59,589 nucleotides of DNA from Henriciella sp. (GTDB taxonomy: Bacteria; Pseudomonadota; Alphaproteobacteria; Caulobacterales; Hyphomonadaceae), in assembly GCA_029238175.1 (NCBI GenBank), contig JAQWGO010000180.1, positions 1 to 59,589 of the forward strand, in the 5' to 3' direction. The notes beneath the pieces are model-generated. The model saw only the letters and a program-made list of their open reading frames with translations, was not told where the DNA came from and made no database searches. A program made the position numbers and the translations under genes. Positions 44,683 to 54,721 of the stretch are shown piece by piece. Every line of letters starts with the position of its first letter. Position 1 is the first letter of the stretch.

Positions 44683-45660
44683 ATGAACTGGCTAACGAAT
44701 TTCCGTACACCTGGTCTGAAGGGCCTGCTGGGCGGTACAAAAAAAGACACTCCTGATAACCTATGGGTCAAATGCCCGCTATCTGGTGAGTTGGTCTATC
44801 GCTCTGACCTTGAAGAGAGCTTCTATGTCACGCCTGCTGGTGCGCATCTTCGGATATCGCCGCGCCGCCGCTTTCGCCTGTTCTTTGATAATGAGCGGTG
44901 GGAGCCGATCCCTCTTCCCCCAGTGCCAGCCGACCCTCTCAAGTTTAGAGACGACAAGCCTTATCCGTCACGGGTGAAGGCTGCCAAAAGCAAGCTGGCC
45001 AAACGCGACAAAGAAGAAGCGCCGGATAGCGGTTCTGTTTCTCCGATTTCCCAAGACGATTGTATGGCTGCAGCCTTTGGTAAGGTTGATGGCGTGCCGA
45101 CAGTCGTATTGGTCCAAGACTTTGCCTTTATGGGCGGCTCATTGGGCATGGCAGCTGGTGAAGGCTTTATCGCGGCCGCGCAAATGGCCGTGGCACGCAA
45201 AGCAGCCTTTGTGATTTGTACCGCTTCTGGCGGCGCCCGGATGCAAGAGGGTACACTTTCCTTGATGCAAATGCCGCGTACGACACTTGCTATTCAAGAA
45301 GTAAAAGAAGCAGGCCTGCCATACGTTGTGGTTCTGTGTGACCCAACATCTGGCGGCGTTTCTGCCTCATATGCGATGCTTGGCGACATTCATATTGCAG
45401 AACCGGGCGCGATGATCGCGTTTTCTGGCCCGCGTGTCATCGAGCAAACCATCCGTGAGAAGCTTCCCGAAGGCTTCCAGCGCTCTGAGTTCCTTCGTGA
45501 AAAAGGCGCGGTTGATATTGTGGCTGACCGCCGTGAATTGAAATCGACCTTATCGCGGGTGCTTGGACACTTGATGCCGAAGCGTCCAGCGGCTGAGAAA
45601 GATGTTTCATCGCTCCCGGTAGCAGCACCATCAGCTGATGTTCCTGCGCCCAAAACGTAG
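44683..45660 (+). CDS. accD: Acetyl-CoA carboxylase carboxyltransferase subunit beta
   Basis: A 325-residue subunit that, with AccA, forms malonyl-CoA in fatty acid synthesis. MEGTLSLMQMPRTT-like and SGGVSASYAMLGD, EPGAMIAFSGPRVIEQTI are the core blocks. The zinc ribbon is degenerate: only Cys31 (WVKCPLSGELVYR) of the four cysteines in the Escherichia coli protein is left; FYVTPAGAHLRI replaces the second pair. This is seen in many alphaproteobacteria. The last 30 residues are Pro/Ala rich. folC follows after 10 bp. Confidence 0.96.
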   Translation: MNWLTNFRTPGLKGLLGGTKKDTPDNLWVKCPLSGELVYRSDLEESFYVTPAGAHLRISPRRRFRLFFDNERWEPIPLPPVPADPLKFRDDKPYPSRVKAAKSKLAKRDKEEAPDSGSVSPISQDDCMAAAFGKVDGVPTVVLVQDFAFMGGSLGMAAGEGFIAAAQMAVARKAAFVICTASGGARMQEGTLSLMQMPRTTLAIQEVKEAGLPYVVVLCDPTSGGVSASYAMLGDIHIAEPGAMIAFSGPRVIEQTIREKLPEGFQRSEFLREKGAVDIVADRRELKSTLSRVLGHLMPKRPAAEKDVSSLPVAAPSADVPAPKT

Positions 45661-45670
45661 GGCCGTTTAA

Positions 45671-46915
45671 ATGAATAGCCCGGCCATAGAGGCCGCTCTC
45701 AAAAGGTTTGAGGGTCTGTATCCTGAAACAATTGAACTATCGCTCGGCCGGATTGAGGCTGTGCTGCAATCGCTTGGCCGTCCGCAAGATAAATTGCCTC
45801 CAGTAATCCACGTCGCTGGAACCAACGGAAAAGGCTCAACCTGCGCCTACCTGCGGGCTATGGCTGAGGCAGCGGGTCTCAAAGTACATGTTTTCACCTC
45901 ACCGCATTTGGTTCGGTTTAATGAGCGCATCAGGCTTGCGGGCACGCTGGTTGACGATGAGCGATTGATTGAATGGTTGGATCGCACGTTTGAAGCGATG
46001 GATGGCCGCGCGATCACGCACTTTGAGGCAACAACGGCGGCAGCCTTATTGGCGTTTAGCGAAGTTTATGCTGACTTGATGATTTTGGAAGTTGGTCTTG
46101 GCGGGCGCTACGACGCGACCAACGTAATTGCGAAGCCTGCTTTAAGCGTTATCACGCCCGTGGATTACGACCACAAACAGTTTCTGGGAACCGATCTAGC
46201 GAAAATCGCCGGAGAGAAGGCTGGAATCATTAAGGCGGGGCAACCAGTTGTTTCTGCAATACAGGCCCGCGTATGCGGTGACGTGATCGCAAAACAGGCT
46301 AAGGCCGTGGGTGCGCCGCTTCAGGTGCTGCGGATAGAGGATATTGAGAAGGTTCCAGAACAGGTTGCTCTACCGGGCACGCATCAACGTTATAATGCAG
46401 CCTTAGCTGGACTAGCGATGCGAACACTTGATCATCCAAAAGTGTCAGAGCACGCGATTTGGACGGGTGCGAAGTCTGCACAGTGGCCAGCACGGATGCA
46501 GAAACTGGCGAATGGTCCGCTAACTGAACTAGTTGGCGGGACTGAGTTATGGCTTGATGGTGGACATAATCCGCACGCCGCCGTTGCTGTGGCTGAGTTA
46601 CTTGCCCAAATGGGCGGTCGGACAGTTCTGGTTAGCGCTATGATGGCCAGCAAAGACCATGGCGAGTTTTTTCATGCTTTTGAAGGCGTTGCAGATGCAG
46701 TTCATACAATGCCAAATGCGCCGGGCCATGCTGGCGCGGAGCCAAAGGCGTTAGCAGACACAGCGCGCAGCTTTATTGGGGACGCTTTAGCGCACGTCTC
46801 GTTGGAAGATGCACTCACTGCCGCAAATGAACGAAAACCGGACCGTATCTTGATCTGCGGCTCGCTCTATATCGCTGGCGATGTTCTGGCTGCTAATAAT
46901 GAGATACCCGCCTAG
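45671..46915 (+). CDS. folC: Folylpolyglutamate synthase / dihydrofolate synthase
   Basis: A 414-residue Mur-ligase-like enzyme that adds glutamate to dihydropteroate and folates. The P-loop is HVAGTNGKGSTCAY, and EVGLGGRYDATNVI holds the Mg2+ Glu and Asp; the later DGGHNPHAA is the glutamate ligase C-terminal loop. Only the core of both activities is present, as expected of FolC. It ends the plus-strand unit; its last 4 bp overlap the convergent SDR gene. Confidence 0.96.
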   Translation: MNSPAIEAALKRFEGLYPETIELSLGRIEAVLQSLGRPQDKLPPVIHVAGTNGKGSTCAYLRAMAEAAGLKVHVFTSPHLVRFNERIRLAGTLVDDERLIEWLDRTFEAMDGRAITHFEATTAAALLAFSEVYADLMILEVGLGGRYDATNVIAKPALSVITPVDYDHKQFLGTDLAKIAGEKAGIIKAGQPVVSAIQARVCGDVIAKQAKAVGAPLQVLRIEDIEKVPEQVALPGTHQRYNAALAGLAMRTLDHPKVSEHAIWTGAKSAQWPARMQKLANGPLTELVGGTELWLDGGHNPHAAVAVAELLAQMGGRTVLVSAMMASKDHGEFFHAFEGVADAVHTMPNAPGHAGAEPKALADTARSFIGDALAHVSLEDALTAANERKPDRILICGSLYIAGDVLAANNEIPA

Positions 46916-47697
46916 GCGTTTTTGATGCTCATTCCGCCGTCTACTGGAATGATCGCACCGTTCAGATATGAAGCGGCTGGCAGGCAAAGAGACAACGTAA
47001 TATTGGCGACTTCTTCAGGGATGCCATAGCGACGAAGCGGAACGCGCCGCTTTGCATAGATGACCTTATGATCATCAGGAATCGAAGCATTTATTCCTGT
47101 CTCAATTGGACCGGGACAGATCGCATTGCAGGTTACACCATCGCGCCCAAGGTCAACGGCCATAGCGCGGGTTAAGCCAATCACCCCGTGCTTCGCAGCG
47201 ACGTAGGGTCCATTTCCGGGCGTCGCACCAAGGCCTTCTGTAGAGGCAATATTGACGATGCGTCCGCCGGTTTCTGTTTTCATAAGATGGGGTAAGGCCG
47301 CGCGGATTAAGCGCTGGTGCGCGGTCAGCATGACGTTTACACTGGCATGCCAGATATCCTCATAAGCGTCTTCGGAGGGATGTGCGAGGCGCGCAAATCC
47401 CGCATTGTTTATGAGTATGTCTAGACCCCCAAACGCTTTCACTGTCGCCTCAACTGACGCTTTTAAAGCGTCATGATCAGAGACATCTAGGGCCATTGCT
47501 TGAACATTTTCAAACCCTGCCGCGCGGATCTCTTCGGCAACAACTTGAACGCCTTCACCGTTCATGTCCGTGGCCATGACATTCGCGCCTTCACGGGCAA
47601 AAAGATGGGCTGTCGCACGGCCCATACCGCTAGCTGCGCCTGTAACTAGAAGCGTTTTGCCTGCAATCGAGCGATCTAAGTGTTTGTAGGGTGTCAT
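46912..47697 (-). CDS. SDR-family oxidoreductase (3-oxoacyl-ACP reductase-like)
   Basis: A 261-residue classical short-chain dehydrogenase. VTGAASGMG (residues 18-26) binds the cofactor, NNAG is at 97-100, and Tyr165-xxx-Lys169 in YVAAK with Ser152 makes the triad. The Asp in TDMNGEG after strand two suggests NAD+. ATG 47697 follows GGAGGC with good spacing; the longer frame from 47754 overlaps the trxA terminator. Substrate unknown; 3-hydroxybutyrate- or sugar-type enzymes are similar. Confidence 0.88.
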   Translation of the reverse strand: MTPYKHLDRSIAGKTLLVTGAASGMGRATAHLFAREGANVMATDMNGEGVQVVAEEIRAAGFENVQAMALDVSDHDALKASVEATVKAFGGLDILINNAGFARLAHPSEDAYEDIWHASVNVMLTAHQRLIRAALPHLMKTETGGRIVNIASTEGLGATPGNGPYVAAKHGVIGLTRAMAVDLGRDGVTCNAICPGPIETGINASIPDDHKVIYAKRRVPLRRYGIPEEVANITLSLCLPAASYLNGAIIPVDGGMSIKNA

Positions 47698-47740
47698 GTT
47701 GAGCCTCCAGTCTCTGAAGACCCTAGAGAACAGCGCGTAC

Positions 47741-47770
47741 AAAAAAAGCCCCACCGCAGGGTGAGGCTTT
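47741..47770 (-). terminator. Rho-independent terminator of trxA
   Basis: Minus-strand stem of 11 pairs with one mismatch (47770-47760 with 47755-47745), loop CTGC, ending in a T run (47747-47741), 24 bp after the trxA stop. Confidence 0.9.
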
Positions 47771-47793
47771 CGATATTTGGTTGGAAAAGCGCT

Positions 47794-48111
47794 TTAGGCG
47801 TTCTCTTTAATCCATTCAGCAATACGCTGTTTTGACATAGCGCCTGTTTGCGTTTGTACGACTTTGCCGCCTTTGAAGATCATCAGCGTTGGCAGACCGC
47901 GAACGCCATACTTACTGGCGGCCATTGGGTTATCGTCAACATTGATTTTAGCGACTTTGATTTCGCCGCTCATCTCATCAGCCACAGCATCAAGATGCGG
48001 GGCCATTGCTTTACATGGCCCACACCATTCAGCCCAAAAATCCACCACAACAGGTGTATCGCCGGCTACGGCGTCGTCGAAATTGTCATCAGTAATGTGT
48101 TCAGCGGCCAT
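47794..48111 (-). CDS. trxA: Thioredoxin
   Basis: A 105-residue cytoplasmic thioredoxin with the catalytic WCGPC, the buried Asp in VDFWAEW, and cis-Pro in RGLPTLMIFKGG. It reduces disulfides in ribonucleotide reductase and other enzymes. The gene is in the expected alphaproteobacterial neighbourhood (folC, trxA, addA). addA ends 54 bp upstream, so it may be in the same transcript, and a terminator follows the gene. Confidence 0.97.
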   Translation of the reverse strand: MAAEHITDDNFDDAVAGDTPVVVDFWAEWCGPCKAMAPHLDAVADEMSGEIKVAKINVDDNPMAASKYGVRGLPTLMIFKGGKVVQTQTGAMSKQRIAEWIKENA

Positions 48112-48165
48112 CTTAGCCTCCTTGAGTATTCGTTCTACGCCATAGATAGGGAGATTTCTGTCCCG

Positions 48166-51100
48166 TCAAACCCGACTCTTCACACGGTTTAGTGATTCTG
48201 TCATCGCAGCGCCGTCTAATTCGAACAGGACGGGCCCATCTGTATAGAGCAGGGCGCAGCGGACTTTATGCGTTGAGGCTGGATAGAGGGCCTGCATAAC
48301 GGCGCGATAAGCTGCCATCTGCACAACGTATGCGTCCCCAATTTCACTCAAGTTTGGTGGTGCGGGGCGGTCGGTTTTGTAATCAATGATCAGGACTTCG
48401 GTGTCGGTTATGATTAAGCGATCGACGCGGCCATTGACCATCTGCCCGTTTGGTAGAGTTCCGACGATCGCAGCCTCATTGCGGCCGCCGGGCGAAAATA
48501 TTCCTTTAAAATTAGGGTGATCGAGGGTGCGAAGGGTAACCTCCAGCATCTCGTCGATTTCAGCTTTGGTTACTTCAGGCGCGCGTTCTAAGAAATATCG
48601 TCCGCGGTTTTCACGTTCGGACGGCGTGATATCTGGTAGGGTCTGCAATAGCGAGTGGATCAGGCGGCCACGGCGTAGCGCAGCGCTGCGATCAGGGCCG
48701 AATGGGGCCATGACGGCGGATTTGTCTTCGGTCAGGCGGGATGGCGCGGCTAAGCGCATTGGTGGGATTGGTAGTATTGCAGGTTCTTTGAGCCATTCTG
48801 GAATTGGCGACTGTGCTACTTTCCGGGTATCAGTCGCTGGAAGGCAGATCGGATCGGGGCCGTAATTCTGTGGGGCTTCTAAAGGCGCTATGTCGGATGT
48901 GTCGCCGCCGTTTAAGGCCGTCATTGCGATGATGCACCAACGATACCATGAAGATTTTGAGTAGCCTTCATTCGAATTTCCAAGACCAGCACCCGCAACG
49001 ATGAGGCGGTCAGAAGCCCTTGTTAATGCAACATAAAGTAGGCGACGAGACTCGCGCTCGGATGCGATATTCGCGGCATCTCGTAAGATCGAAATGGCGG
49101 GTGAATCGAGCTTTGAAGAAGGGCTGTAGAGCGGCGTTCCGGCGCCGTCGAAGAAGGCCGCATCCGTGGTGGGCTTGGTTGCCCCCGTTGTGTCAGGAAG
49201 AATCACAATTGGTGCCTGTAGTCCTTTAGCGCCGTGTACAGTCATGACACGGATTGCACCATCTGGCTCACCAAGTTCACGTTTTAAAACAGTGTCTTGG
49301 CCTTCGACTTCGTTGAGGTAAGCCTGCAAGCTGGCAGGTTCGCTCATGTCATGGCCAAGGGCGCCCATGAGGAGTGCGCGGACTGGGTCGCGGACTGGTT
49401 CACCGAGGCGTTGAATGAGTCTATCCCACCCATTCAAGCCTTCAGACCGTGTGTTTAGAACCGCGGAGAGGAAGTCAAAAACGGGTAAATCGCGCCAGAT
49501 TAGTACCTGATTCAGGAACTGTTTCGCAAGATTGAAGCAAGGTTCAGCTTGGGTTTGCAGCCGGTTCCACAATGGTTCGCCTTTTGGGCGTCCATGTGCG
49601 AGGACGAAGAGGTGATTATCGTCGTCGGTCAGCCCGCAGAATGGCCCGCGCAGAATTTCAGCCAACGTCAAATCATCTTCCGGCTGTAGCGCGAAACGGA
49701 TCAAGTTTAAGCAATCTTGCACGCCAATATTTTCAAGTAGCTTGAGACGGTCAGCGCCTGCGACGGGCAGCTGCTCTTGTTTCAGGCTTTCAATCAGGGA
49801 TTCAAACAGTTCATTCCGGCTGCGCACGAGGATGAGCACGTCTTCTGGCTGGATTGGGCGGCGCGCCCATGTGCCATCAGCTTGCTCTGACCAAACAGTT
49901 TCACCGCGATCAATCATTTCGCGGACTTTCACCGCAATGTTTCGCGCGAGCCGACGGCGCGGGGCGTTGGCAGGAAGGTGGTCGGTTGGCGCTGTCCAAT
50001 CATCCTCTTCTGCCTCACTTGGCGTTGGCATTTCCAGCGGCCAAAGTTCGACACGGCCCGATTGATTGGCGCGTCGGGGCTGATGCGGTTTCAGGTCGGC
50101 GTCGACCGGGGGCTGAAGGTCCAGCGTGGACTCGCCGAGTGGCGCATACGCGCGGACAGTATCCACGAATGTCAGGACTTCCGGCGTGGAGCGGAACGAC
50201 ATGGCCATTTCAGGTAGATTGGCTTGATCAATGATGACTTGTTCGCGGGCAATGAAATCTGTTCGTTCTTTCTGAAATTGGATTTCATCAGCGCCTTGGA
50301 ATGAATAGATGGACTGTTTGGGGTCGCCGACGGTGAATTGCGTTCGTGGCTCTGTTGGGCGTTCACTGCCGAGGCCAGCTTGAAATTCTTTTACAAGCGC
50401 ATTGATCAGCGCCCATTGCGGCGGACTGGTATCTTGCGCTTCATCTAACAGAAGATGGGTTAGGCCGCCGTCGAGTTTGTACAGCACCCATTGCGCCGCA
50501 CTCGATTGGGTCAGCAAGCGGCGGGTGCATTCGATCAGGTCATCGAAATCTAGCGCGGCGCGTTCCGTCTTTGCCGCTTGATAGGCCGCAACCATAGGCA
50601 GGCCGAGTGTCATTAGCGCAATAGTGCGTTCCGCCGCTTCCGCCGCCGCTAGATCAATCTGGGCAGCTTTCATGCGCGTTATTTCGCGGCCTTCTGGATC
50701 GCCTTTGCGACTATCACGGGCGAAGAGGTCAATGACGGTCCCGCCCGCCGGGACTTTGGCTGTGTAGGGATTGGATTTTGGTGGCCAATCCCATTTGCTG
50801 CCAGCAATCGCATTCATATATGTTTGATACTGGAGGGCGGGATCAGTTTCGTCCAAGATTGCACAAAGAGCATCGAACAGTTTGTCGTCTGCCTTGCCAC
50901 GTTTGGTTGCATCCAATTCTTCGACAGCGCGCACCAGTTCAGAGCGCGGAAGATCACTGCCCATAATACGAGCCATGATTTCAGCCGGCGTCTCATTAGG
51001 TGCGCTCAGAGCGGAAATAATCCGGTCTTGCATATCGCCTTCTGACGTTTGGCCAAGGCCGCGGGCGAAGGCTGAAATCTTTTGCCGTTTGAATTTAAGA

Positions 51101-51732
51101 GCATCCAATGCGGCGGTGATGCCGCGTCCGCCAGTTGCTTTGGCTAAGATCGTTAAAGCTTCAGGATTGGCGCTGGCGGCATTGATCAGGCGTTCGGATA
51201 GCACTTTATTCCAAAGTTCATCTGCCTCAGCTTCCTCTATCTCTGTGAAGCCGGGCGAGATACCCGCTTCTAGCGGAAAGCGACGTAGAATGCGGGCACA
51301 GAAAGCGTGAATGGTTTCGATCCGCAGGCCGCCGGGGGTTTCCAGCGCGCGTGCGAAGAGACGGCGGGCTTCTTTGAAATCTTCATCCTTATAGGCGCTA
51401 GCGTCGCGCCCTTCGAGCTTTGAGAGTTTGTCGCGCAAGGTGTCGTCATCGGCGATGGCCCAATCGCCGAGGCGGCTGAACAGGCGCGACAGCATCTCGT
51501 TTGCAGCAGCTTTTGTATAAGTAACGCAGAGAATAGAGTTTGGCGGTGCGCCCGCTGTGCCGTCCGGTCGGCGAAGCAAAAGCCGGGCGACGCGGTCGAT
51601 GAGGACTTTGGTTTTGCCTGACCCGGCATTGGCCTCAACCCAAGCTGAACGCGCCGGGTTGGCGGCATTGGCTTGCGCTTCGATCGCCTCCTGAAATGCC
51701 GGGCTGTATGGGGATTGAATGGCCTCAGTCAT
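48166..51732 (-). CDS. addA: AddA, double-strand break repair helicase-nuclease subunit
   Basis: 1,188 residues. The UvrD-type helicase has Walker A NAGSGKTKVLIDR, motif II LLLDEAQDTSP, QFTVGDPKQSIYSFQGA and VMTVHGAKGLQAPIVIL; the C-terminal PD-(D/E)XK nuclease ends in IIDYKTDRP. AddA works with AddB in double-strand break end processing for RecA. ATG 51732 gives the family N-terminus MTEAIQSPYSPAFQEA and overlaps addB by 8 bp. trxA lies downstream. Confidence 0.95.
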   Translation of the reverse strand: MTEAIQSPYSPAFQEAIEAQANAANPARSAWVEANAGSGKTKVLIDRVARLLLRRPDGTAGAPPNSILCVTYTKAAANEMLSRLFSRLGDWAIADDDTLRDKLSKLEGRDASAYKDEDFKEARRLFARALETPGGLRIETIHAFCARILRRFPLEAGISPGFTEIEEAEADELWNKVLSERLINAASANPEALTILAKATGGRGITAALDALKFKRQKISAFARGLGQTSEGDMQDRIISALSAPNETPAEIMARIMGSDLPRSELVRAVEELDATKRGKADDKLFDALCAILDETDPALQYQTYMNAIAGSKWDWPPKSNPYTAKVPAGGTVIDLFARDSRKGDPEGREITRMKAAQIDLAAAEAAERTIALMTLGLPMVAAYQAAKTERAALDFDDLIECTRRLLTQSSAAQWVLYKLDGGLTHLLLDEAQDTSPPQWALINALVKEFQAGLGSERPTEPRTQFTVGDPKQSIYSFQGADEIQFQKERTDFIAREQVIIDQANLPEMAMSFRSTPEVLTFVDTVRAYAPLGESTLDLQPPVDADLKPHQPRRANQSGRVELWPLEMPTPSEAEEDDWTAPTDHLPANAPRRRLARNIAVKVREMIDRGETVWSEQADGTWARRPIQPEDVLILVRSRNELFESLIESLKQEQLPVAGADRLKLLENIGVQDCLNLIRFALQPEDDLTLAEILRGPFCGLTDDDNHLFVLAHGRPKGEPLWNRLQTQAEPCFNLAKQFLNQVLIWRDLPVFDFLSAVLNTRSEGLNGWDRLIQRLGEPVRDPVRALLMGALGHDMSEPASLQAYLNEVEGQDTVLKRELGEPDGAIRVMTVHGAKGLQAPIVILPDTTGATKPTTDAAFFDGAGTPLYSPSSKLDSPAISILRDAANIASERESRRLLYVALTRASDRLIVAGAGLGNSNEGYSKSSWYRWCIIAMTALNGGDTSDIAPLEAPQNYGPDPICLPATDTRKVAQSPIPEWLKEPAILPIPPMRLAAPSRLTEDKSAVMAPFGPDRSAALRRGRLIHSLLQTLPDITPSERENRGRYFLERAPEVTKAEIDEMLEVTLRTLDHPNFKGIFSPGGRNEAAIVGTLPNGQMVNGRVDRLIITDTEVLIIDYKTDRPAPPNLSEIGDAYVVQMAAYRAVMQALYPASTHKVRCALLYTDGPVLFELDGAAMTESLNRVKSRV

Positions 51733-54721
51733 ACGTGTCTTCACCTGTCCATTCATCGCGGCGGGCGAGGCGCGTATAGTCACTTTCGTAAGCGACCCGT
51801 TCTGGCCGCGGGGCGCTGAGATAAGGGTGATCGGGGCTGGCGAACTGGGTTAGGAGTTTGATCAAGCCTTGCTCAGTTTCGCTGATCAAGTCGGCCATTT
51901 CGATGGCCTCAAGCTTGGCCCGGCTGTTTGCCTCTCCAATCTCTCGCACTTCGAATTTTGTGCCAAATTGTAGATAGGTCAGCGCGTCGACTTTTGTGCC
52001 CTCAGGAATGCCGTCATAGCCGCCGCGCGTGGCGATCAGGCCTTGCAGCGGCATTTGCGGGCTTAGGCCGGAACGCACTTGTTTTTCGCTAGGGGGTTTG
52101 CCGGATTTGAAATCGAGGATGGCGAGCCCGCCACCGATCCGTTTCTCCATACGGTCGGCTGTCCCTGACAGAGTGAAGGGATTTCCGGCGATATCCAGCT
52201 GAATAGAGCCTTTGCGTTCGAGGATCGCTTTGCCCTCAATCTCGTGAGCTGTCTCACTGCGCCACTGGATATAGTCTTCTGCAACTTCGAGGCGTTTGTC
52301 GCGAAGGGCGATTAAGTCAGCTTCTGGTTCACCGCCAGCCGCAAGTTCGGTCTCTAGCAAGTGAAGCAAGGCGTTAGGGGATTTGTCTTGTGCAGGGTCT
52401 TCGAACAGTTCTAGCGCCCTATGAATGGCCGTCCCCCGGATGCGTACATCAGCCGGCAGGTTGAGCGGATCAAGCTTGTATAGGCCCAGAACGTATTGGG
52501 CATATATCGCGTATGGGTCCCGGACCAGTTGTTCAATCCGGGTTACCGAAAGGCCCTTTGGCCGGGCATCTAGCGCTGGGGCAGGGCGTGGCTCTGCGGT
52601 GAAATCTTTTGGAAGGGGCGGCGGCTTGCCGAGGCTTTCGATCCACGCGAGAGGATTTGACTCTTTTGCGGGTTTTAGAATGTCTTCAGCAGCATCGCCC
52701 AGCGCGCCTCTGGCCAATGTGCGTAACCGCCAAATCCAGCGCGAGGCGACGACGGGCTTGTCATCGCGGCGTTGGCTGCTCAGCAGTGTCACGTTCGGGG
52801 CAGCGGCAAATTGCGCAAAGTCATGAGCCGATAGGCCGATGCGTTCATCAGGGTCTGACAGGCCGATTTCTTGGCGGAACGTTCGCGGAAGGAAGGCGTC
52901 GGCAGGTGGCTGCGCGGGCCAGATGCCTTCGGTGAGGCCCGCGAGAATGACCCGGTCGGCCGTTTGTAGACGCGCCTCAAGTGGGCCCCATATGGCAAGC
53001 CGAGGATGGGGTTCACCATCACGAACTGAGGCGTTTCGGGCTTCTGCGAATAGAAGCTCGTTGAACACGTGCGGCGGCTGCGGCCCGAGGGGGCCGGTTA
53101 ACTCTGTTAGCTCACGGATGAGGGTTGAGAGGTTGGCGCCAGCCTCGCCACTCCAGGGTGCGGGCGCTGCTGCGATCTCTGTTGCGACGGCACTGATGAT
53201 GCGCAGCCAGTCTTCGCCAGTTGTGAGGTCTGGCAGCGTGTTTGGTGCGTCGGTGTTAATCAGGGTTTTTTGGATTTTCCTGACAATTTCGAGGGCTGCC
53301 GGGTGATCTGCCAAGTGCAGTTCAAGGCTATCCCAGTCGGTCCAGGTTCGTGGTCCACGTAGGGCTTTGTCGAGGGCTTGAACTTGGTCTGGAGTGAAAC
53401 GCGCCATCGGGCTTTTCATCACGGCCAAGAGTTTGACCGGATGGGTCGGATCCGTCAGCCAGTCGGCGGCCAATAGAACGAGGCTCCCTGCTTGGGTCTG
53501 AGACAGGGGGATGCCGGATGAGGCGGGGACGTCGACATCCCACTGTTTAAGCAGAGCGCTGACATGGCGGGCGAGGCCAGCGTCAGGCGTTATGAGGGCG
53601 GCAGTTTGGTCTGGCGTCTCCAATGTCTCACGCATCAGGAGGGCGGCAGACATGGCCTCATCCGCATCATCGGGTGTCTCGATCAGGGTTAGGCCGTTCA
53701 AAGCTTCGGTGACGAAAGCGCGGCTATCGCCACCGGGCGCCAGTTCTGCCAGCCGCTCGGTCCAATCCGCAGTGTTGCGCGCGGGTGCCAAAGCTTCGTG
53801 CACAAGACGTCTGCGGGCGCTTTGTTGTGGCGCGGTGAAGGTTGCGGGCCAGTTGGCAACTTGGCTGGGCGATAGGCCTAGCGCTTTAAGGCTACGGGCG
53901 AGTGTAAATTGTGGGTGGCTTGGCGTTTCTGACACGCTGTCCCACATGTTTTCGGGGACTTCTCTATCAAGGCCGGGGAGTATGACGAGGCCTTGGGGGA
54001 GTTGGGTCACGGCCTGCATGAGGAGGCGGCTGGCCGGGGTTGCACCTGTTGAACCGGCTATGATGACGGGCGTTTGGGGCGGGTTTTCTAACCAGTGCTG
54101 CGCCATCGCCTCTGCGGCGGCGTAGCGGCGGGCATAGGGGTCCATCTGCGTGGCTTCTTCAAGCTGTGCAGGCCACTGGTCGGTGATGATCTTGAGGAAT
54201 TGGACGGATTGGTCCCAGTGTCTTGCCAAATCCTTTTCGGTGACAACAGATTCAAGTTTGGCCCAATCCACATCACCAGAAAGCGCGGCCTGATCCAATA
54301 GGCTGGCCAGTTCGCGCGCTGCGGATAGCGCAGATACGGCGGGAATGGTTGCATCATTTGCAGCGTAATATGCCATGACGAGACGGGTTAGGCCGCCAAT
54401 CCGGGCAGCGGGCGAAATGACGGGGGGCAGGTTTGCAAGGGCCGCTTCTGCTGACGGTGGCGGGTCTTCGGTTTCTAAATCGCCGAGCGCGCGGATGTCT
54501 GGCAAGAGGCAGGCATTTCGGCCGCTGACTTTGTGCAGGGCGAAAGCCAGTGCACGCTCTGAACGGCGGTTGGGGACATAGACAAGCGCATCGGCGAGCG
54601 CTTCTGGATTATCGTCTAACCCTGTCTCTCTCGCGAGTGTCTCGGCAAGCTCCCCTAGGAAGTTAGCGCCGGGGGGTATGGAGTAGACGCGAGGCGCATC
54701 GGGGGCGAAAATGCCGCTCAT
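51725..54721 (-). CDS. addB: AddB, double-strand break repair subunit (alphaproteobacterial type)
   Basis: A 998-residue partner of AddA. ATG 54721 follows murU by overlap (ATGA). The N-terminal region (VYSIPPGANFLGELAETLARE) has no functional Walker A, so this subunit is likely not a helicase. The nuclease domain near residues 750-960 has GTAIHRALELFE and ILDFKSGKPP with the catalytic Asp-x-Lys. The four cysteines that hold a 4Fe-4S cluster in Bacillus AddB are missing: the C-terminal third contains none. The alphaproteobacterial AddB family shares this. Confidence 0.93.
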   Translation of the reverse strand: MSGIFAPDAPRVYSIPPGANFLGELAETLARETGLDDNPEALADALVYVPNRRSERALAFALHKVSGRNACLLPDIRALGDLETEDPPPSAEAALANLPPVISPAARIGGLTRLVMAYYAANDATIPAVSALSAARELASLLDQAALSGDVDWAKLESVVTEKDLARHWDQSVQFLKIITDQWPAQLEEATQMDPYARRYAAAEAMAQHWLENPPQTPVIIAGSTGATPASRLLMQAVTQLPQGLVILPGLDREVPENMWDSVSETPSHPQFTLARSLKALGLSPSQVANWPATFTAPQQSARRRLVHEALAPARNTADWTERLAELAPGGDSRAFVTEALNGLTLIETPDDADEAMSAALLMRETLETPDQTAALITPDAGLARHVSALLKQWDVDVPASSGIPLSQTQAGSLVLLAADWLTDPTHPVKLLAVMKSPMARFTPDQVQALDKALRGPRTWTDWDSLELHLADHPAALEIVRKIQKTLINTDAPNTLPDLTTGEDWLRIISAVATEIAAAPAPWSGEAGANLSTLIRELTELTGPLGPQPPHVFNELLFAEARNASVRDGEPHPRLAIWGPLEARLQTADRVILAGLTEGIWPAQPPADAFLPRTFRQEIGLSDPDERIGLSAHDFAQFAAAPNVTLLSSQRRDDKPVVASRWIWRLRTLARGALGDAAEDILKPAKESNPLAWIESLGKPPPLPKDFTAEPRPAPALDARPKGLSVTRIEQLVRDPYAIYAQYVLGLYKLDPLNLPADVRIRGTAIHRALELFEDPAQDKSPNALLHLLETELAAGGEPEADLIALRDKRLEVAEDYIQWRSETAHEIEGKAILERKGSIQLDIAGNPFTLSGTADRMEKRIGGGLAILDFKSGKPPSEKQVRSGLSPQMPLQGLIATRGGYDGIPEGTKVDALTYLQFGTKFEVREIGEANSRAKLEAIEMADLISETEQGLIKLLTQFASPDHPYLSAPRPERVAYESDYTRLARRDEWTGEDTYD

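Noticed and set aside
49742-50234. Long plus-strand open frames opposite addA
   Set aside because: They are codon-bias shadows of addA with no family features.
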